36,829 nucleotides of DNA. Origin: a virus. Shown piece by piece: positions 7,801 through 14,028 of the stretch. Under the pieces are notes generated by a model. That model saw nothing but the letters and a program-made list of their open reading frames with translations. It did not search any database and was not told the DNA's origin. Where the stretch lies: IMG/VR virus record IMGVR_UViG_3300008116_000120, positions 1,552 to 38,380 of that record. The stretch is one strand, 5' to 3'. The position numbers and the translations under genes were made by a program. Numbering within the stretch: the first letter of the stretch is position 1; the number at the start of each line of letters is the position of its first letter.

Positions 7801-8103
7801 GCCTTTTTTATTTTTAGCCAGCAGGATAATATGATGGTAATTCTGTATTCCTTTATCTTTCTTGGACGACCTATCAAATCTATCAGTTGGAGATATGTAT
7901 GCCTCTACGCCCAGTATAGGCTTTATGTCTAATTCTTTACATGCTATCTGTAAATCTCTGTGTGATGCAAGTGTGCCGTGGTCTGTTATTGCTATTGCAG
8001 TTTGCCCTGCATCTTTGGCTGCCTTTGCTAGATCAAATGGTGAATTTAAACCATCCATTGTGCTGTAATAACTATGCACATGAAGGTGAACAAAGTCGCT
8101 CAT
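4831..8103 (-). CDS. dnaE: DNA polymerase III alpha subunit (DnaE type) with PHP domain
   Basis: This 1090-residue C-family replicative polymerase begins with a PHP domain: HLHVHS at residues 6-11, AITDHGTL, LGVEAYI, YHHIILLAKN, LTGCLNG and SDAHYA follow in the expected order. The palm has GPGRGSAAGSLVCYALG (around 380-395) and PDIDTDFEDRRR (around 416), containing the catalytic aspartates. Later come the thumb/fingers and a tandem HhH region, then an OB-like segment near 940 (FGMVKNIKRGTGWARIELVD). The likely PHP metal ligands all look present, as in DnaE proteins whose PHP domain proofreads; that activity is inferred. It is a little shorter than E. coli DnaE (1160). No clamp or epsilon gene is in the window. 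The start has an ATGA overlap with the upstream small gene. Confidence 0.96.
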   Translation of the reverse strand: MSDFVHLHVHSYYSTMDGLNSPFDLAKAAKDAGQTAIAITDHGTLASHRDLQIACKELDIKPILGVEAYISPTDRFDRSSKKDKGIQNYHHIILLAKNKKGLENIHRLQEIAWTEGFYSKPRIDREILKEYAEGIIVLTGCLNGLISKCIEKGDLSDAKLILKDFSKTFGEDLYVEVQSHNPPEINKVLLELADELNIKSVATSDAHYARAEDKALEEAMLILSTSPKMSKDADFEMSRQIKNMIDRFDYLYPDRQIKFKDWNLYIQSFQEISEDFRKAGIGRTDIFSNTVEIANKIEEYDFYRGLDLLPIPKTNADEKLAQMASEGLKRLNLDQNQVYLDRLEEELSVIKDKKFASYFLVIGDMINWAKSKDIMVGPGRGSAAGSLVCYALGITDVDPIKYDLLFFRFINPERNDFPDIDTDFEDRRRKEVKDYLKKKFKHVASISTFTYFKDKGVVRDAARVFMVPLGDVNKALKSVDTFEDYMESPNTKEFRAKYPEVTWVAERLRGKIRSVGVHAAGVVVAKDDIRNYAPIESREDPQDKVSGRIPVVAYDMDTVADIGLIKLDALGLKTLSIISDTLNSIRKRTGRDINLSTLPLDDQNIYGMLNEGYTKGVFQAEAVPYTNLLIKMGVSTFEDLAASNALVRPGAMNTVGASYINRKNGEEAVSYIHPIMKPFTENTYGVIIYQEQVMQACVHLGGMSWSEADKVRKIIGKKKDAKEFDQFKDKFIEGASKHISKKQAEQLWHTFEAHAGYSFNRSHAIAYSMLSYYTAWLKYHYPLEFIFAALKNEGDKDKVTEYLIEAKRLGIKVMLPHVNESDVYFSLQKDAIRFGLAEIKFISDGIANKIIERRPFKNYAEFIQKASEKGSGINSRAVTALNAIGAAAFEDNPRSGQEKENFYEYLGIPEFNLESIPPRIRAQARPIEEFDNLGSFPMFGMVKNIKRGTGWARIELVDSTGSIGLFHHEQTQIEINQMYFILVGDNRIARYVNVKDIKPGSDDLFVDYLYRKEYDLAEDEYIVINFTPYKTKAGKTMAHIVMSDKDKNLTRCIVFSTMYKIALAKMREGLRCKVVLSKLDDGTLMVKEIK

Positions 8104-8333
8104 TTAACCACCACATCTATATCTTGATTCTTATAGTAACCTTTACTATCTCTAATTTCTTCTGCTAAATTTAATCCACTGCCTATTGCCTGCTCTTTTG
8201 TGTGAGCATATCCGTAAGCAACAATTTTATTCAAGCCATATATCTCATACATCCAAGGAATTAACGGCATATAAAATGATTTAGAGTTTGGCTTTAATGG
8301 CTTTCTCTTTACTTTGCTTACTATTATTTTCAT
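8100..8333 (-). CDS. 77-residue protein of unknown function
   Basis: This small basic protein lies between the ssDNA-binding protein and DnaE genes. It starts MKIIVSKVKRKPLKPNSK, has a strand-helix segment (NKIVAYGYAHTKEQAIGSGL) and ends NQDIDVVVK. A GGCGG sequence just before the ATG acts as SD, and the stop has an ATGA overlap with dnaE. I recognise no family. It probably begins translation downstream of the hairpin that follows the ssDNA-binding gene, so its level may be set with DnaE rather than with that protein. Confidence 0.68.
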   Translation of the reverse strand: MKIIVSKVKRKPLKPNSKSFYMPLIPWMYEIYGLNKIVAYGYAHTKEQAIGSGLNLAEEIRDSKGYYKNQDIDVVVK

Positions 8334-8348
8334 GTCCGCCTTTGTTTA

Positions 8349-8371
8349 GGGGCGGATTATTAGTCCGCCCC
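8349..8371 (-). terminator. GC-rich hairpin after ssDNA-binding gene, no U-tract
   Basis: On the minus strand GGGGCGGA and TCCGCCCC form a perfect 8-bp stem around a 7-nt loop, directly after the stop of the ssDNA-binding protein gene and before the 77-residue gene. The following bases (TAAACAAAG) are not a U-tract, so it may be a partial terminator, an mRNA 3'-end stabiliser or a U-less terminator of the sort proposed in actinobacteria. Confidence 0.5.
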
Positions 8372-8377
8372 TTATAA

Positions 8378-9046
8378 TTATCCCCAGATAGCGTCTGTAT
8401 CTGTCGATGAAGCGCCTGCTTCACCATTTTCGCCATTGAAAAATGCTTCTTGTTCGGAATATGGCAAATCACGAACTGCAGATTCTTCTAGCTTATATAG
8501 CTCCAAGCCAGAGTAATCAAATGGTGTCTCATCCTTTGCAAGCTGGATGATTGTGTAACTGGTATCTGTCTTTGTGCCAGTACGCTTGATACGCCACATA
8601 AGGTTTGTAATTGAACCCATCTCTCCAGCGTATTCAATTAGTGTAGGTGTAATAGTTTTTCCACTGCTACCCTGAGAGAGGATTGCTACATATGGCTCCT
8701 CTTTGCCATCATCAACAAGTACATTGATGTATAGTCGTGAACGACCCTTCCATCCCGCCTTGTAATCCTTGCGATGTTGTTCGCAACCATAACACTTACC
8801 CTGATCATCCATTGAGCAAAGCGCCTTGCGACGATAATCTTTTGGATTTGTATGTTCGACTGCAATAAAGCCCAGTCCAAGCTCGTTATTATAAGTTGGC
8901 GAATCTGGATCAAGTTCTTGGAGGAATCGAATCTTAATGCTCTCTCCATCTTCAAGTTTAACCCAACGTGCCTTGTTGCCATCTCCTGATGACTGTGGCT
9001 TATCTAAAGCCTTGTTTAGGTCTTTTAGACCTTTTACGATACCCAT
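8378..9046 (-). CDS. gp32-like single-stranded DNA-binding protein
   Basis: This 222-residue protein resembles T4 gp32-type or actinophage ssDNA-binding proteins. The start, MGIVKGLKDLNKAL, is followed by WVKLEDGESIKIRFLQEL. A zinc-like cluster, ALCSMDDQGKCYGCEQH (around residues 76-92), then leads into KAGWKGRSRLYINVLVDDG, the next OB-fold strand. The protein ends in an acidic segment (STDTDAIWG), like the acidic tails through which SSBs contact partners. It sits next to primase, helicase and DnaE genes. The ATG follows AAAGGAGAAATAA, a strong SD. An extended -10 lies upstream at 9092-9100, so it can be made at a higher level than its neighbours. Confidence 0.85.
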   Translation of the reverse strand: MGIVKGLKDLNKALDKPQSSGDGNKARWVKLEDGESIKIRFLQELDPDSPTYNNELGLGFIAVEHTNPKDYRRKALCSMDDQGKCYGCEQHRKDYKAGWKGRSRLYINVLVDDGKEEPYVAILSQGSSGKTITPTLIEYAGEMGSITNLMWRIKRTGTKTDTSYTIIQLAKDETPFDYSGLELYKLEESAVRDLPYSEQEAFFNGENGEAGASSTDTDAIWG

Positions 9047-9065
9047 TTATTTCTCCTTTGTAATT

Positions 9066-9082
9066 GACGGTATAGATCCGTC
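9066..9082 (-). promoter_or_regulatory. inverted repeat in the ssDNA-binding protein leader
   Basis: GACGG and CCGTC flank a 7-nt loop in the minus-strand leader, between the promoter-like motif and the SD of the ssDNA-binding gene. It could form a small mRNA hairpin. gp32 of T4 represses its own message through a structured leader, so autoregulation is a possibility, but a 5-bp stem may equally be chance. Confidence 0.3.
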
Positions 9083-9091
9083 TGTTCTTTC

Positions 9092-9100
9092 ATTATATCA
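9092..9100 (-). promoter_or_regulatory. extended -10 promoter upstream of ssDNA-binding gene
   Basis: The minus strand reads TGATATAAT, a perfect extended -10. The TG is part of the primase stop codon, so the promoter is embedded in the end of that gene. The ssDNA-binding ATG lies 45 nt further on. No clear -35 is visible. The motif is the same as the one before recA. Confidence 0.6.
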
Positions 9101-10096
9101 CGGTATCCAAGATCGATATTCGATATCGGAAACAGCATTTTTAATACAATCGACAATTTCCTCATCAGTCATGTCGCCTGCATCTTTTGCATCATGTGGA
9201 TATATCTTACCATATGAGTAAGAAGCCCACAAGATATCTTTGCCTCTTAGTTTATTGGCAATATTAAATCCCAGGTCTCTTCCAGCCTGGTCTGCATCAG
9301 TCATTATTGTTATTGTTGTAAAATATCTATTTAATAAAGATAAATTTTCTGGAGATATATGGCCACCCAGAGTAGCTACAACGTTTGGAAAGCCAGCCTG
9401 ATGCACACGTATAGCATCAAATGAAGATTCAACCACTACTACCTGAGACCCAATTTTTTTTGCTCTATGGATATTAAACATTGTTTTGCTTCTTGGCAAA
9501 TTATTGCTATTCTTAAATCTTTTATCTTTAATAGATCTACCTACAAGCCCGACAGGAATGCCGTCTGGACTATGTACTGGCACAGTAACCATGTCTAAAT
9601 TTTCAGAATAACCTAATTTAAAATAATTAATTGATTCCTCATTAATTCCTCTAGAAGCAAAGTAATCTCTAGCATCTTTATTCTGTATGATATTAGAGTA
9701 CAAGTTATCTAAAGTTTGTTGCGAAAATTCCTCAAAATCTGGCTTCTCTTCAAATAGGGAATTTAGAGTATCATCAAAATTATTAAGAGATTCAAATTGT
9801 TGGGACGATATAAATCTAATTGCCTCATACTCATTTAAGTTTAAAGATCTTTTTACAAGATCATTCAAAGTTCCTGCTTCTCCGCAAGAAGGATTGAAAC
9901 ATATGAATGCACCTTTTTCTTTACTTATGCTGAAGCTAGGCGTATGTCTATTAGAATGAAATGGGCAATAGCACATGAAGTCATTTGAAGTCTCACTGCC
10001 TATGTTTATGCCAATAGCTTTTATAATTGCCTTGACATGCTCTGGCGTGTACTGCGTGGTATCAGCTTTCCTTGACTCATACCCTCTGATTGCCAT
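9098..10096 (-). CDS. dnaG: DnaG-type DNA primase
   Basis: This 332-residue primase has an N-terminal CHC2 zinc-binding domain: CYCPFHSNRHTPSFSI (Cys44, His47) and FICFNPSCGEAGTLNDL (Cys66, Cys71). The central core includes YFASRGINEESINYFKLGY. A Toprim domain has VVVVESSFDAIRVHQAG and TIMTDADQAGRD, giving the catalytic Glu and the DxD. It lays RNA primers for the lagging strand. I start it at ATG 10096-10094, preceded by GAGGAAG, because the in-frame extension to 10147 lies inside the upstream gene and lacks a good SD. It ends after Toprim, without a helicase-interaction domain of bacterial DnaG. Unlike T7, primase and helicase are separate genes here. Confidence 0.93.
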   Translation of the reverse strand: MAIRGYESRKADTTQYTPEHVKAIIKAIGINIGSETSNDFMCYCPFHSNRHTPSFSISKEKGAFICFNPSCGEAGTLNDLVKRSLNLNEYEAIRFISSQQFESLNNFDDTLNSLFEEKPDFEEFSQQTLDNLYSNIIQNKDARDYFASRGINEESINYFKLGYSENLDMVTVPVHSPDGIPVGLVGRSIKDKRFKNSNNLPRSKTMFNIHRAKKIGSQVVVVESSFDAIRVHQAGFPNVVATLGGHISPENLSLLNRYFTTITIMTDADQAGRDLGFNIANKLRGKDILWASYSYGKIYPHDAKDAGDMTDEEIVDCIKNAVSDIEYRSWIP

Positions 10097-10323
10097 GACT
10101 TCCTCTTTCCTACATATACACCATGAACAGTTAGTAAAAACTTCCATGTCTCGCCTGTGAATTCTACCGAAAAGGCTGGATCTATGTCAAGCACTCTCAC
10201 GAATCCTTTATCTTTCATTTGATTGTCGAGCAGATTAAGGTATTGATTTTTTACCCTAATCATATCTGGATCATCTAAAAACTCTACCTTGATCTGAAAT
10301 CTTTTAATTGTTTTGTGAGTCAT
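10021..10323 (-). CDS. 100-residue protein of unknown function
   Basis: This gene lies between helicase and primase; its start overlaps the helicase end by 20 nt and its last 76 nt overlap the start of primase. The product has an N-terminal strand (KRFQIKVEFLDD), a helix (IRVKNQYLNLLDNQMKDKG) and strands with AFSVEFTGETWKFLLTVHG. The end (SRQL and before) is Ser/Arg/Gln-rich and is read only in the overlap, so it may be poorly constrained. No family is recognised. The unusual overlap may couple primase synthesis to it. Confidence 0.65.
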   Translation of the reverse strand: MTHKTIKRFQIKVEFLDDPDMIRVKNQYLNLLDNQMKDKGFVRVLDIDPAFSVEFTGETWKFLLTVHGVYVGKRKSWQSEGMSQGKLIPRSTRQSMSRQL

Positions 10324-11554
10324 TCTTCATATCTGGTAGATTTTCATAAATCGGAGTAATGACACCACGATTTATATCCCAATCTAAATAGAAGTCAAAT
10401 TCATTACCATGACGGTTCTTTCTAGATACAACCTCAATCATATTTGTATTGTTGTATTTATGAATAGCCATAGCCATATCAGCATCATATTCGATAGCCT
10501 TTGACCAAGCAACCTGACTCATCATAGGTGGATCTTCTTGGTCCGAGATATCATCTGCAGTTGCTGCTGTAATATCTATAATTGGAATATTATTTGTAAC
10601 CGCAAGCAATTTAAATTCACGAGAAACATTTCTATTTCTTTCGACTTCAGAGTTGCTACGACGATTATCATTAAAGAGTTGGTGATAATCAAGAATAACT
10701 AGGTCTGGTTTATGCTGGTCTATTTTAGCCTGAACTGTTGCTGGCGTAACTTCTCCGACACCCTCGTTTGAAACAAGTACAAAACTATTCTTGTCTTTGA
10801 ACTTCTTTTCGCCCCAAGACCTGAAGTCATCTACATTGATATCTCCTCTAGACAAATCGCTAGCACGAAATAATCCAGATCCTAGCATTGTATAGATACG
10901 GTCACGCATTGTTTCTGGTGCCATTTCTAGAGAAATAATCATGGGCTTAAAACCCTGTTCCCATGCTTTACATGCTAGGTATGAAGTAAACCAAGTCTTT
11001 CCTTTTCCTGGCCAACCAATAGCAACAATTAAATGTCCTGGAGCCATACCTGTAGGATATGCTTTATCTATTGCTTCAAATCCTGTAAGAATTCCTGGAC
11101 TTCCGCCCATTGCAGCAGAGCGCTGTTTTACTGCATCAAAATGTTTTACCGCAGCATCATAGTCCGTAATATCTAAATCTCTTACATTATTTGTATATCT
11201 ACCAAGTTCAGCAAGTTTGCTTTGCATTTGCTCAAGGACTTTGGATGCCGCATTTTCCTTTAGCGATGAACCAGACTGTATGATTACTGACTTTAATCTT
11301 GCAGTCAAGTATTCATTCTTTAGTCTATCTAAGTAGTAACCAGTCTCAGCTTTTGTTGTTACTGGCTCAAACCCTTTGAATCGCTCTTGTAAAACTCCTG
11401 CTTCTGGAACAGCCTTGTATTTATAGTAATAAGATTTAAGACCTTCCCAAACATCTCTATGAGATACGAATATGTCGTCTACATTGTCTGCAAGAAGCGT
11501 ACTTATGTCTTTATTTTTACATACCGCCGAGATTACTTCTGCCTCTGTATTCAC
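10304..11554 (-). CDS. dnaB: DnaB-type replicative DNA helicase
   Basis: This 416-residue protein has a short helical N-terminal domain and a RecA-fold motor. Walker A is GWPGKGKT (around 180-187), followed by LACKAWEQGFKPMIISLEM, the usual DnaB motif 1a. Walker B is PDLVILDYHQL. Later motifs include VSREFKLLAVTNNIPII and SQVAWSKAIEYDADMA, then the C-terminal SRKNRHG. It would form a hexamer and unwind the fork with the primase encoded nearby. The start is GTG at 11554-11552, in a GTGA overlap with the preceding gene and with GGAAGGAACA as SD. The N-terminal domain is shorter than in bacterial DnaB (about 470 residues in total). Confidence 0.94.
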   Translation of the reverse strand: MNTEAEVISAVCKNKDISTLLADNVDDIFVSHRDVWEGLKSYYYKYKAVPEAGVLQERFKGFEPVTTKAETGYYLDRLKNEYLTARLKSVIIQSGSSLKENAASKVLEQMQSKLAELGRYTNNVRDLDITDYDAAVKHFDAVKQRSAAMGGSPGILTGFEAIDKAYPTGMAPGHLIVAIGWPGKGKTWFTSYLACKAWEQGFKPMIISLEMAPETMRDRIYTMLGSGLFRASDLSRGDINVDDFRSWGEKKFKDKNSFVLVSNEGVGEVTPATVQAKIDQHKPDLVILDYHQLFNDNRRSNSEVERNRNVSREFKLLAVTNNIPIIDITAATADDISDQEDPPMMSQVAWSKAIEYDADMAMAIHKYNNTNMIEVVSRKNRHGNEFDFYLDWDINRGVITPIYENLPDMKNDSQNN

Positions 11555-11901
11555 TCTGTTCCTTCCACCATTTTCTTAGTAGCCTCTCGCAACTTTTGTC
11601 GATGCTCTCTATCTTTCTGAATTTCAGTCATTGTCTTCTCTATTCTATCAAAATTGTATACAAAGAAGTCAATAGTGTGTTCTGCTCTGTCTACGCTAAA
11701 GAAATACTGCATTGCCTCATATATTCTAGAAGAGCCATAATCTTCTATCATATCTACCATAGCCCATTTGTATTTATAGCGATTGATTCTAGGCTTTCTA
11801 TTATACTTTTCACGATATAGGCGCTCAAATTCACCGACAAGTCTGTATGGCTCTGACTTGACGTTATGCTCAATTACATCTTTAAGATTTTGTTTTGCCA
11901 C
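11551..11901 (-). CDS. small helical protein next to helicase; possible loader
   Basis: This 116-residue charged protein is mostly predicted helix. Notable segments are GEFERLYREKYNRKPRINRY, KWAMVDMIEDYGSSRIYEAM and FFVYNFDRIEKTM, with a basic end (HRQKLREATKKM). It starts inside the end of the preceding small gene and has a GTGA overlap with dnaB. Small helical proteins encoded directly before a phage DnaB helicase are often loaders or replication organisers, so this is a candidate, but I see no defining motif. Confidence 0.68.
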   Translation of the reverse strand: MAKQNLKDVIEHNVKSEPYRLVGEFERLYREKYNRKPRINRYKYKWAMVDMIEDYGSSRIYEAMQYFFSVDRAEHTIDFFVYNFDRIEKTMTEIQKDREHRQKLREATKKMVEGTE

Positions 11902-12097
11902 CCTTTAGTTCCTCTTCAACTTCACGAGTCTTTTCAATTAGTTTTTCTTCAACAAATTTATAGACTCTTTCTGTGGCAGCATTAACAGTTTCACCACTAC
12001 GAACAATATCCTCTATTCCTATACCTATCTTGATACTTTCATAGTTACCTAAATTTCTAGTAAATGATAGATCTATCTTGACTCTTGTATCTGACAT
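11882..12097 (-). CDS. 71-residue protein of unknown function
   Basis: I start it at ATG 12097-12095, a TAATG overlap with the preceding gene, with GGAAGGCGGA as SD; an ATG five codons upstream falls inside that gene. The product has strands (VKIDLSFTRNLGNYESIKIG) and a helix (NAATERVYKFVEEKLIEK), with a charged tail. This NYES...GET...AxERVY pattern is familiar from actinophage small proteins, but I know of no function. Confidence 0.7.
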   Translation of the reverse strand: MSDTRVKIDLSFTRNLGNYESIKIGIGIEDIVRSGETVNAATERVYKFVEEKLIEKTREVEEELKGGKTKS

Positions 12098-12579
12098 TAT
12101 TCCGCCTTCCATACTGGTACAAAGTTTCCGTCTGAGCTCTTAGTATACAATATTAAATTCTGTTTGAGAAGCCCTATTAGTTCTGTACGAGAAGGTAAGT
12201 CTCCAGAATGCCCCTCTTCGGCAATAAATTGATGTAAATCTAATATATCGCTTTCGCTTAACATAAATTTATTCCAACTACTTTCTGGATTACTAATAGG
12301 GTATACCCTTTGTGGCTCCCTAATTTTACCCGCCAAAATATATCTCTCTATACTAACCTTATGCCTATTTAATATTTTACCAGCTTCGACAATAGAATAA
12401 GCTTTTTCCATATTCTTTTTAACCTGTGCAAAAGAATACATCACACGCTTTTTGTCTGGGTAGCACCAAGCGACCAGTTCATCCTTGGCTCTAGATTTTC
12501 TAAGGACTTTATGTATTTTTCCGTTTAAGAAAAAATAGAGAAATCCTTTTGATATTCTTTTTCTCGTCGTTCTAACCAT
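12097..12579 (-). CDS. HTH-containing protein, possible regulator
   Basis: This 160-residue protein has a basic start (MVRTTRKRISKGFLYFF), an aromatic-rich strand pair, and a central segment with KAYSIVEAGKILNRHKVSIE and RYILAGKIREPQRVY. The latter resembles the winged HTH of MerR/excisionase-type phage proteins (EAGKIL...S..RYI..GKI..P). A second helical segment (LLKQNLILY) follows near the end. It could bind DNA as a regulator or replication factor. The start lies 55 nt inside the zinc-ribbon gene and lacks a well-spaced SD. That makes the N-terminus somewhat uncertain, though no later start in this frame looks better. Confidence 0.7.
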   Translation of the reverse strand: MVRTTRKRISKGFLYFFLNGKIHKVLRKSRAKDELVAWCYPDKKRVMYSFAQVKKNMEKAYSIVEAGKILNRHKVSIERYILAGKIREPQRVYPISNPESSWNKFMLSESDILDLHQFIAEEGHSGDLPSRTELIGLLKQNLILYTKSSDGNFVPVWKAE

Positions 12580-12713
12580 CTCCCTAAAGGACTAGTGTCT
12601 TTATTTACCATCCAGCGGCGACCGCACATGATGCAAAACAATTCTACGTGAAGCTTTTGAGAGAATACTCGATCTACAAATACTCTCCCGCCACACCTTT
12701 TACATTTCATCAT
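12525..12713 (-). CDS. 62-residue zinc-ribbon protein
   Basis: CKRCGGRVFVDRVF and CIMCGRRW, 22 residues apart, form a CxxC...CxxC zinc ribbon; the remainder is a charged helix with RWLERREKEYQKDF. It has an ATGA overlap with the phosphoesterase gene. Such ribbons often bind nucleic acid or act as small subunits; a specific role is not visible. Confidence 0.72.
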   Translation of the reverse strand: MMKCKRCGGRVFVDRVFSQKLHVELFCIMCGRRWMVNKDTSPLGRWLERREKEYQKDFSIFS

Positions 12714-13516
12714 ACTTTAAACACCTTACCATCCACAACACATGAATAGTCTGGCGATACTTCAATAATTTGAACATGTGGCCATTTTCCATTTTCAATA
12801 TGAGCGATTGCAAAGCCTTTTTGCCAATCATGATGCTGAGCATATTTCATTCCAGAACTCTTAGGATCACACATATGCCCGATTTCGTATCCACGAATAG
12901 TTTCGCCCTTGCCCTTATTACGTAATTCATATGTTTGGAAATGAGAAGCAATTCTATGTGAATGTCCACGTATTAACGATATTTGTAGGTCATTCATATC
13001 TTTACGAACAGCGCCTGTATCTGCTACTGATAGTCCATGGTGAACGTGAATATCGCCATATCGTTTCTTTGGCAATTCATCATAATAAATATAATCGTAG
13101 CCAAGGCTATCTAAATTCCATAGGGCCTCTGGAGTTACAACCTTTATATGGTCTGGCAATTTAGCATCTACATAATTAAAGATACGAATATCATGGTTTC
13201 CTAACGCCGTAAACAACTCAGCATTTTTCCCAGCAACTTGACGATTCATTGCATAGAAATCTCTTGCGCCTTTAGCTTCATGCTGCATTAGCGGCATAAT
13301 TGAATGACCATTCTGGTCTTTATACATTCTTAAGAATTCTGCAGAGCGACCTTCTGTATATTTACTATAGCATGCCTGGTCATCGGTATCTCCAAGAATA
13401 TCTACCACGTCTGGCTTCCACCATTTCATGACCTCAAACCAAAGCTTGATCATTTTATTATCTTGATATGGAAACTGCTGATCTGATGATAGCATCCACT
13501 TTAAATCGTTTGTCAT
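12710..13516 (-). CDS. calcineurin-like metallophosphoesterase
   Basis: This 268-residue protein follows the metallophosphoesterase pattern. SSDQQFPY stands where the usual D-x-H block is, DVVDILGDTDD is the GD-x-x-D block, ALGNHDIR is the GNH[DE] block, HVHHGLS is the G/H block, and LIRGHSHR is the GHxH block. In the first block the expected D-x-H is D-x-Q, which is seen in some phage family members and could alter the metal site. Substrates range from nucleic acids to cyclic nucleotides; none can be chosen here. It is the first gene after the block boundary, behind a promoter and a hairpin, so it probably opens the replication operon. Confidence 0.88.
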   Translation of the reverse strand: MTNDLKWMLSSDQQFPYQDNKMIKLWFEVMKWWKPDVVDILGDTDDQACYSKYTEGRSAEFLRMYKDQNGHSIMPLMQHEAKGARDFYAMNRQVAGKNAELFTALGNHDIRIFNYVDAKLPDHIKVVTPEALWNLDSLGYDYIYYDELPKKRYGDIHVHHGLSVADTGAVRKDMNDLQISLIRGHSHRIASHFQTYELRNKGKGETIRGYEIGHMCDPKSSGMKYAQHHDWQKGFAIAHIENGKWPHVQIIEVSPDYSCVVDGKVFKV

Positions 13517-13532
13517 CTTATCCCTTATAGTA

Positions 13533-13558
13533 AAAAAGTCACGGGGGCGTGACTTTTT
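13533..13558 (-). terminator. perfect 11-bp terminator hairpin at the block boundary
   Basis: AAAAAGTCACG and CGTGACTTTTT form an 11-bp stem around a four-base loop. On the minus strand it ends in a run of T, so it can end the late transcript 45 nt after the last virion gene. Because the stem starts with A-tract and ends with T-tract, it could act in both directions. It also lies just downstream of a predicted promoter. Confidence 0.85.
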
Positions 13559-13571
13559 GGGTTACAAGCAA

Positions 13572-13599
13572 ATTGTAACATTAAATGTTGTGTTGTCAA
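13572..13599 (-). promoter_or_regulatory. strong predicted promoter between late and replication blocks
   Basis: The minus strand shows TTGACA (13599-13594), a 16-nt spacer and TACAAT (13577-13572), with TG one base before the -10. That is a perfect -35, a 5/6 -10 and an extended element. Predicted RNA start is near 13565, only about 7 nt before the terminator hairpin, so most transcripts could be attenuated before the phosphoesterase gene. Confidence 0.65.
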
Positions 13600-13602
13600 G
13601 TA

Positions 13603-14028
13603 CTACTGTAGAGTCTGCCTCATAACTACGGCAATAAAATGAAAGCTTGCTGTAGTTGTTTTATTTTTTGCAGAGCCTACATATTTTGCATATAGTTCTG
13701 CTTTGCTTGATGTAACATTGCTTATATAAAATCTAATGTCAGTTGTATCTAGATTTCCAGCAGATGCAGATGGGGTTACTGATACAACTGGGGTTTCATT
13801 TGCAGTAAATCCTGCTGCAGAATAGTCTAGGTCTGCCACCTTTTTAGCTACATCATTAATAGAAATATAAGTTACCTTGCTAGCATATATAAATGGAGTT
13901 AATTTAACACCTTGATTTTGAATACTGTTTTTGGCAATTTCACCCTTTATATCTAAAACTAACTGATATAAATTTTGTAGTTTAGCTACATCAATTGGTT
14001 CGCCATCATCAAATGTTAAATTTGTCAT
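13603..14028 (-). CDS. late-operon virion-associated protein, function unknown
   Basis: This 141-residue protein has an N-terminal helix (VAKLQNLYQLVLDIKGEIAK) and then Ser/Thr/Ala-rich strands such as GNLDTTDIRFYISNVTSS and KAELYAKYVGSAKNKTTTAS. That looks like a beta-rich tail-tip or decoration protein with a helical trimer start. It has an ATGA overlap with the preceding gene and is the last gene of the late block. No family is recognised. Confidence 0.7.
   Translation of the reverse strand: MTNLTFDDGEPIDVAKLQNLYQLVLDIKGEIAKNSIQNQGVKLTPFIYASKVTYISINDVAKKVADLDYSAAGFTANETPVVSVTPSASAGNLDTTDIRFYISNVTSSKAELYAKYVGSAKNKTTTASFHFIAVVMRQTLQ

Noticed and set aside
8281-8472. 63-residue minus-strand frame across the hairpin after the ssDNA-binding gene
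   Set aside because: It overlaps the ssDNA-binding gene and the 77-residue gene in another frame and has no SD; composition is shadow-like.
10096-10147. Upstream extension of primase to 10147 containing a Cys-Trp-Cys segment
   Set aside because: The extension is read inside the 100-residue gene, and ATG 10096 has the clear SD GAGGAAG.
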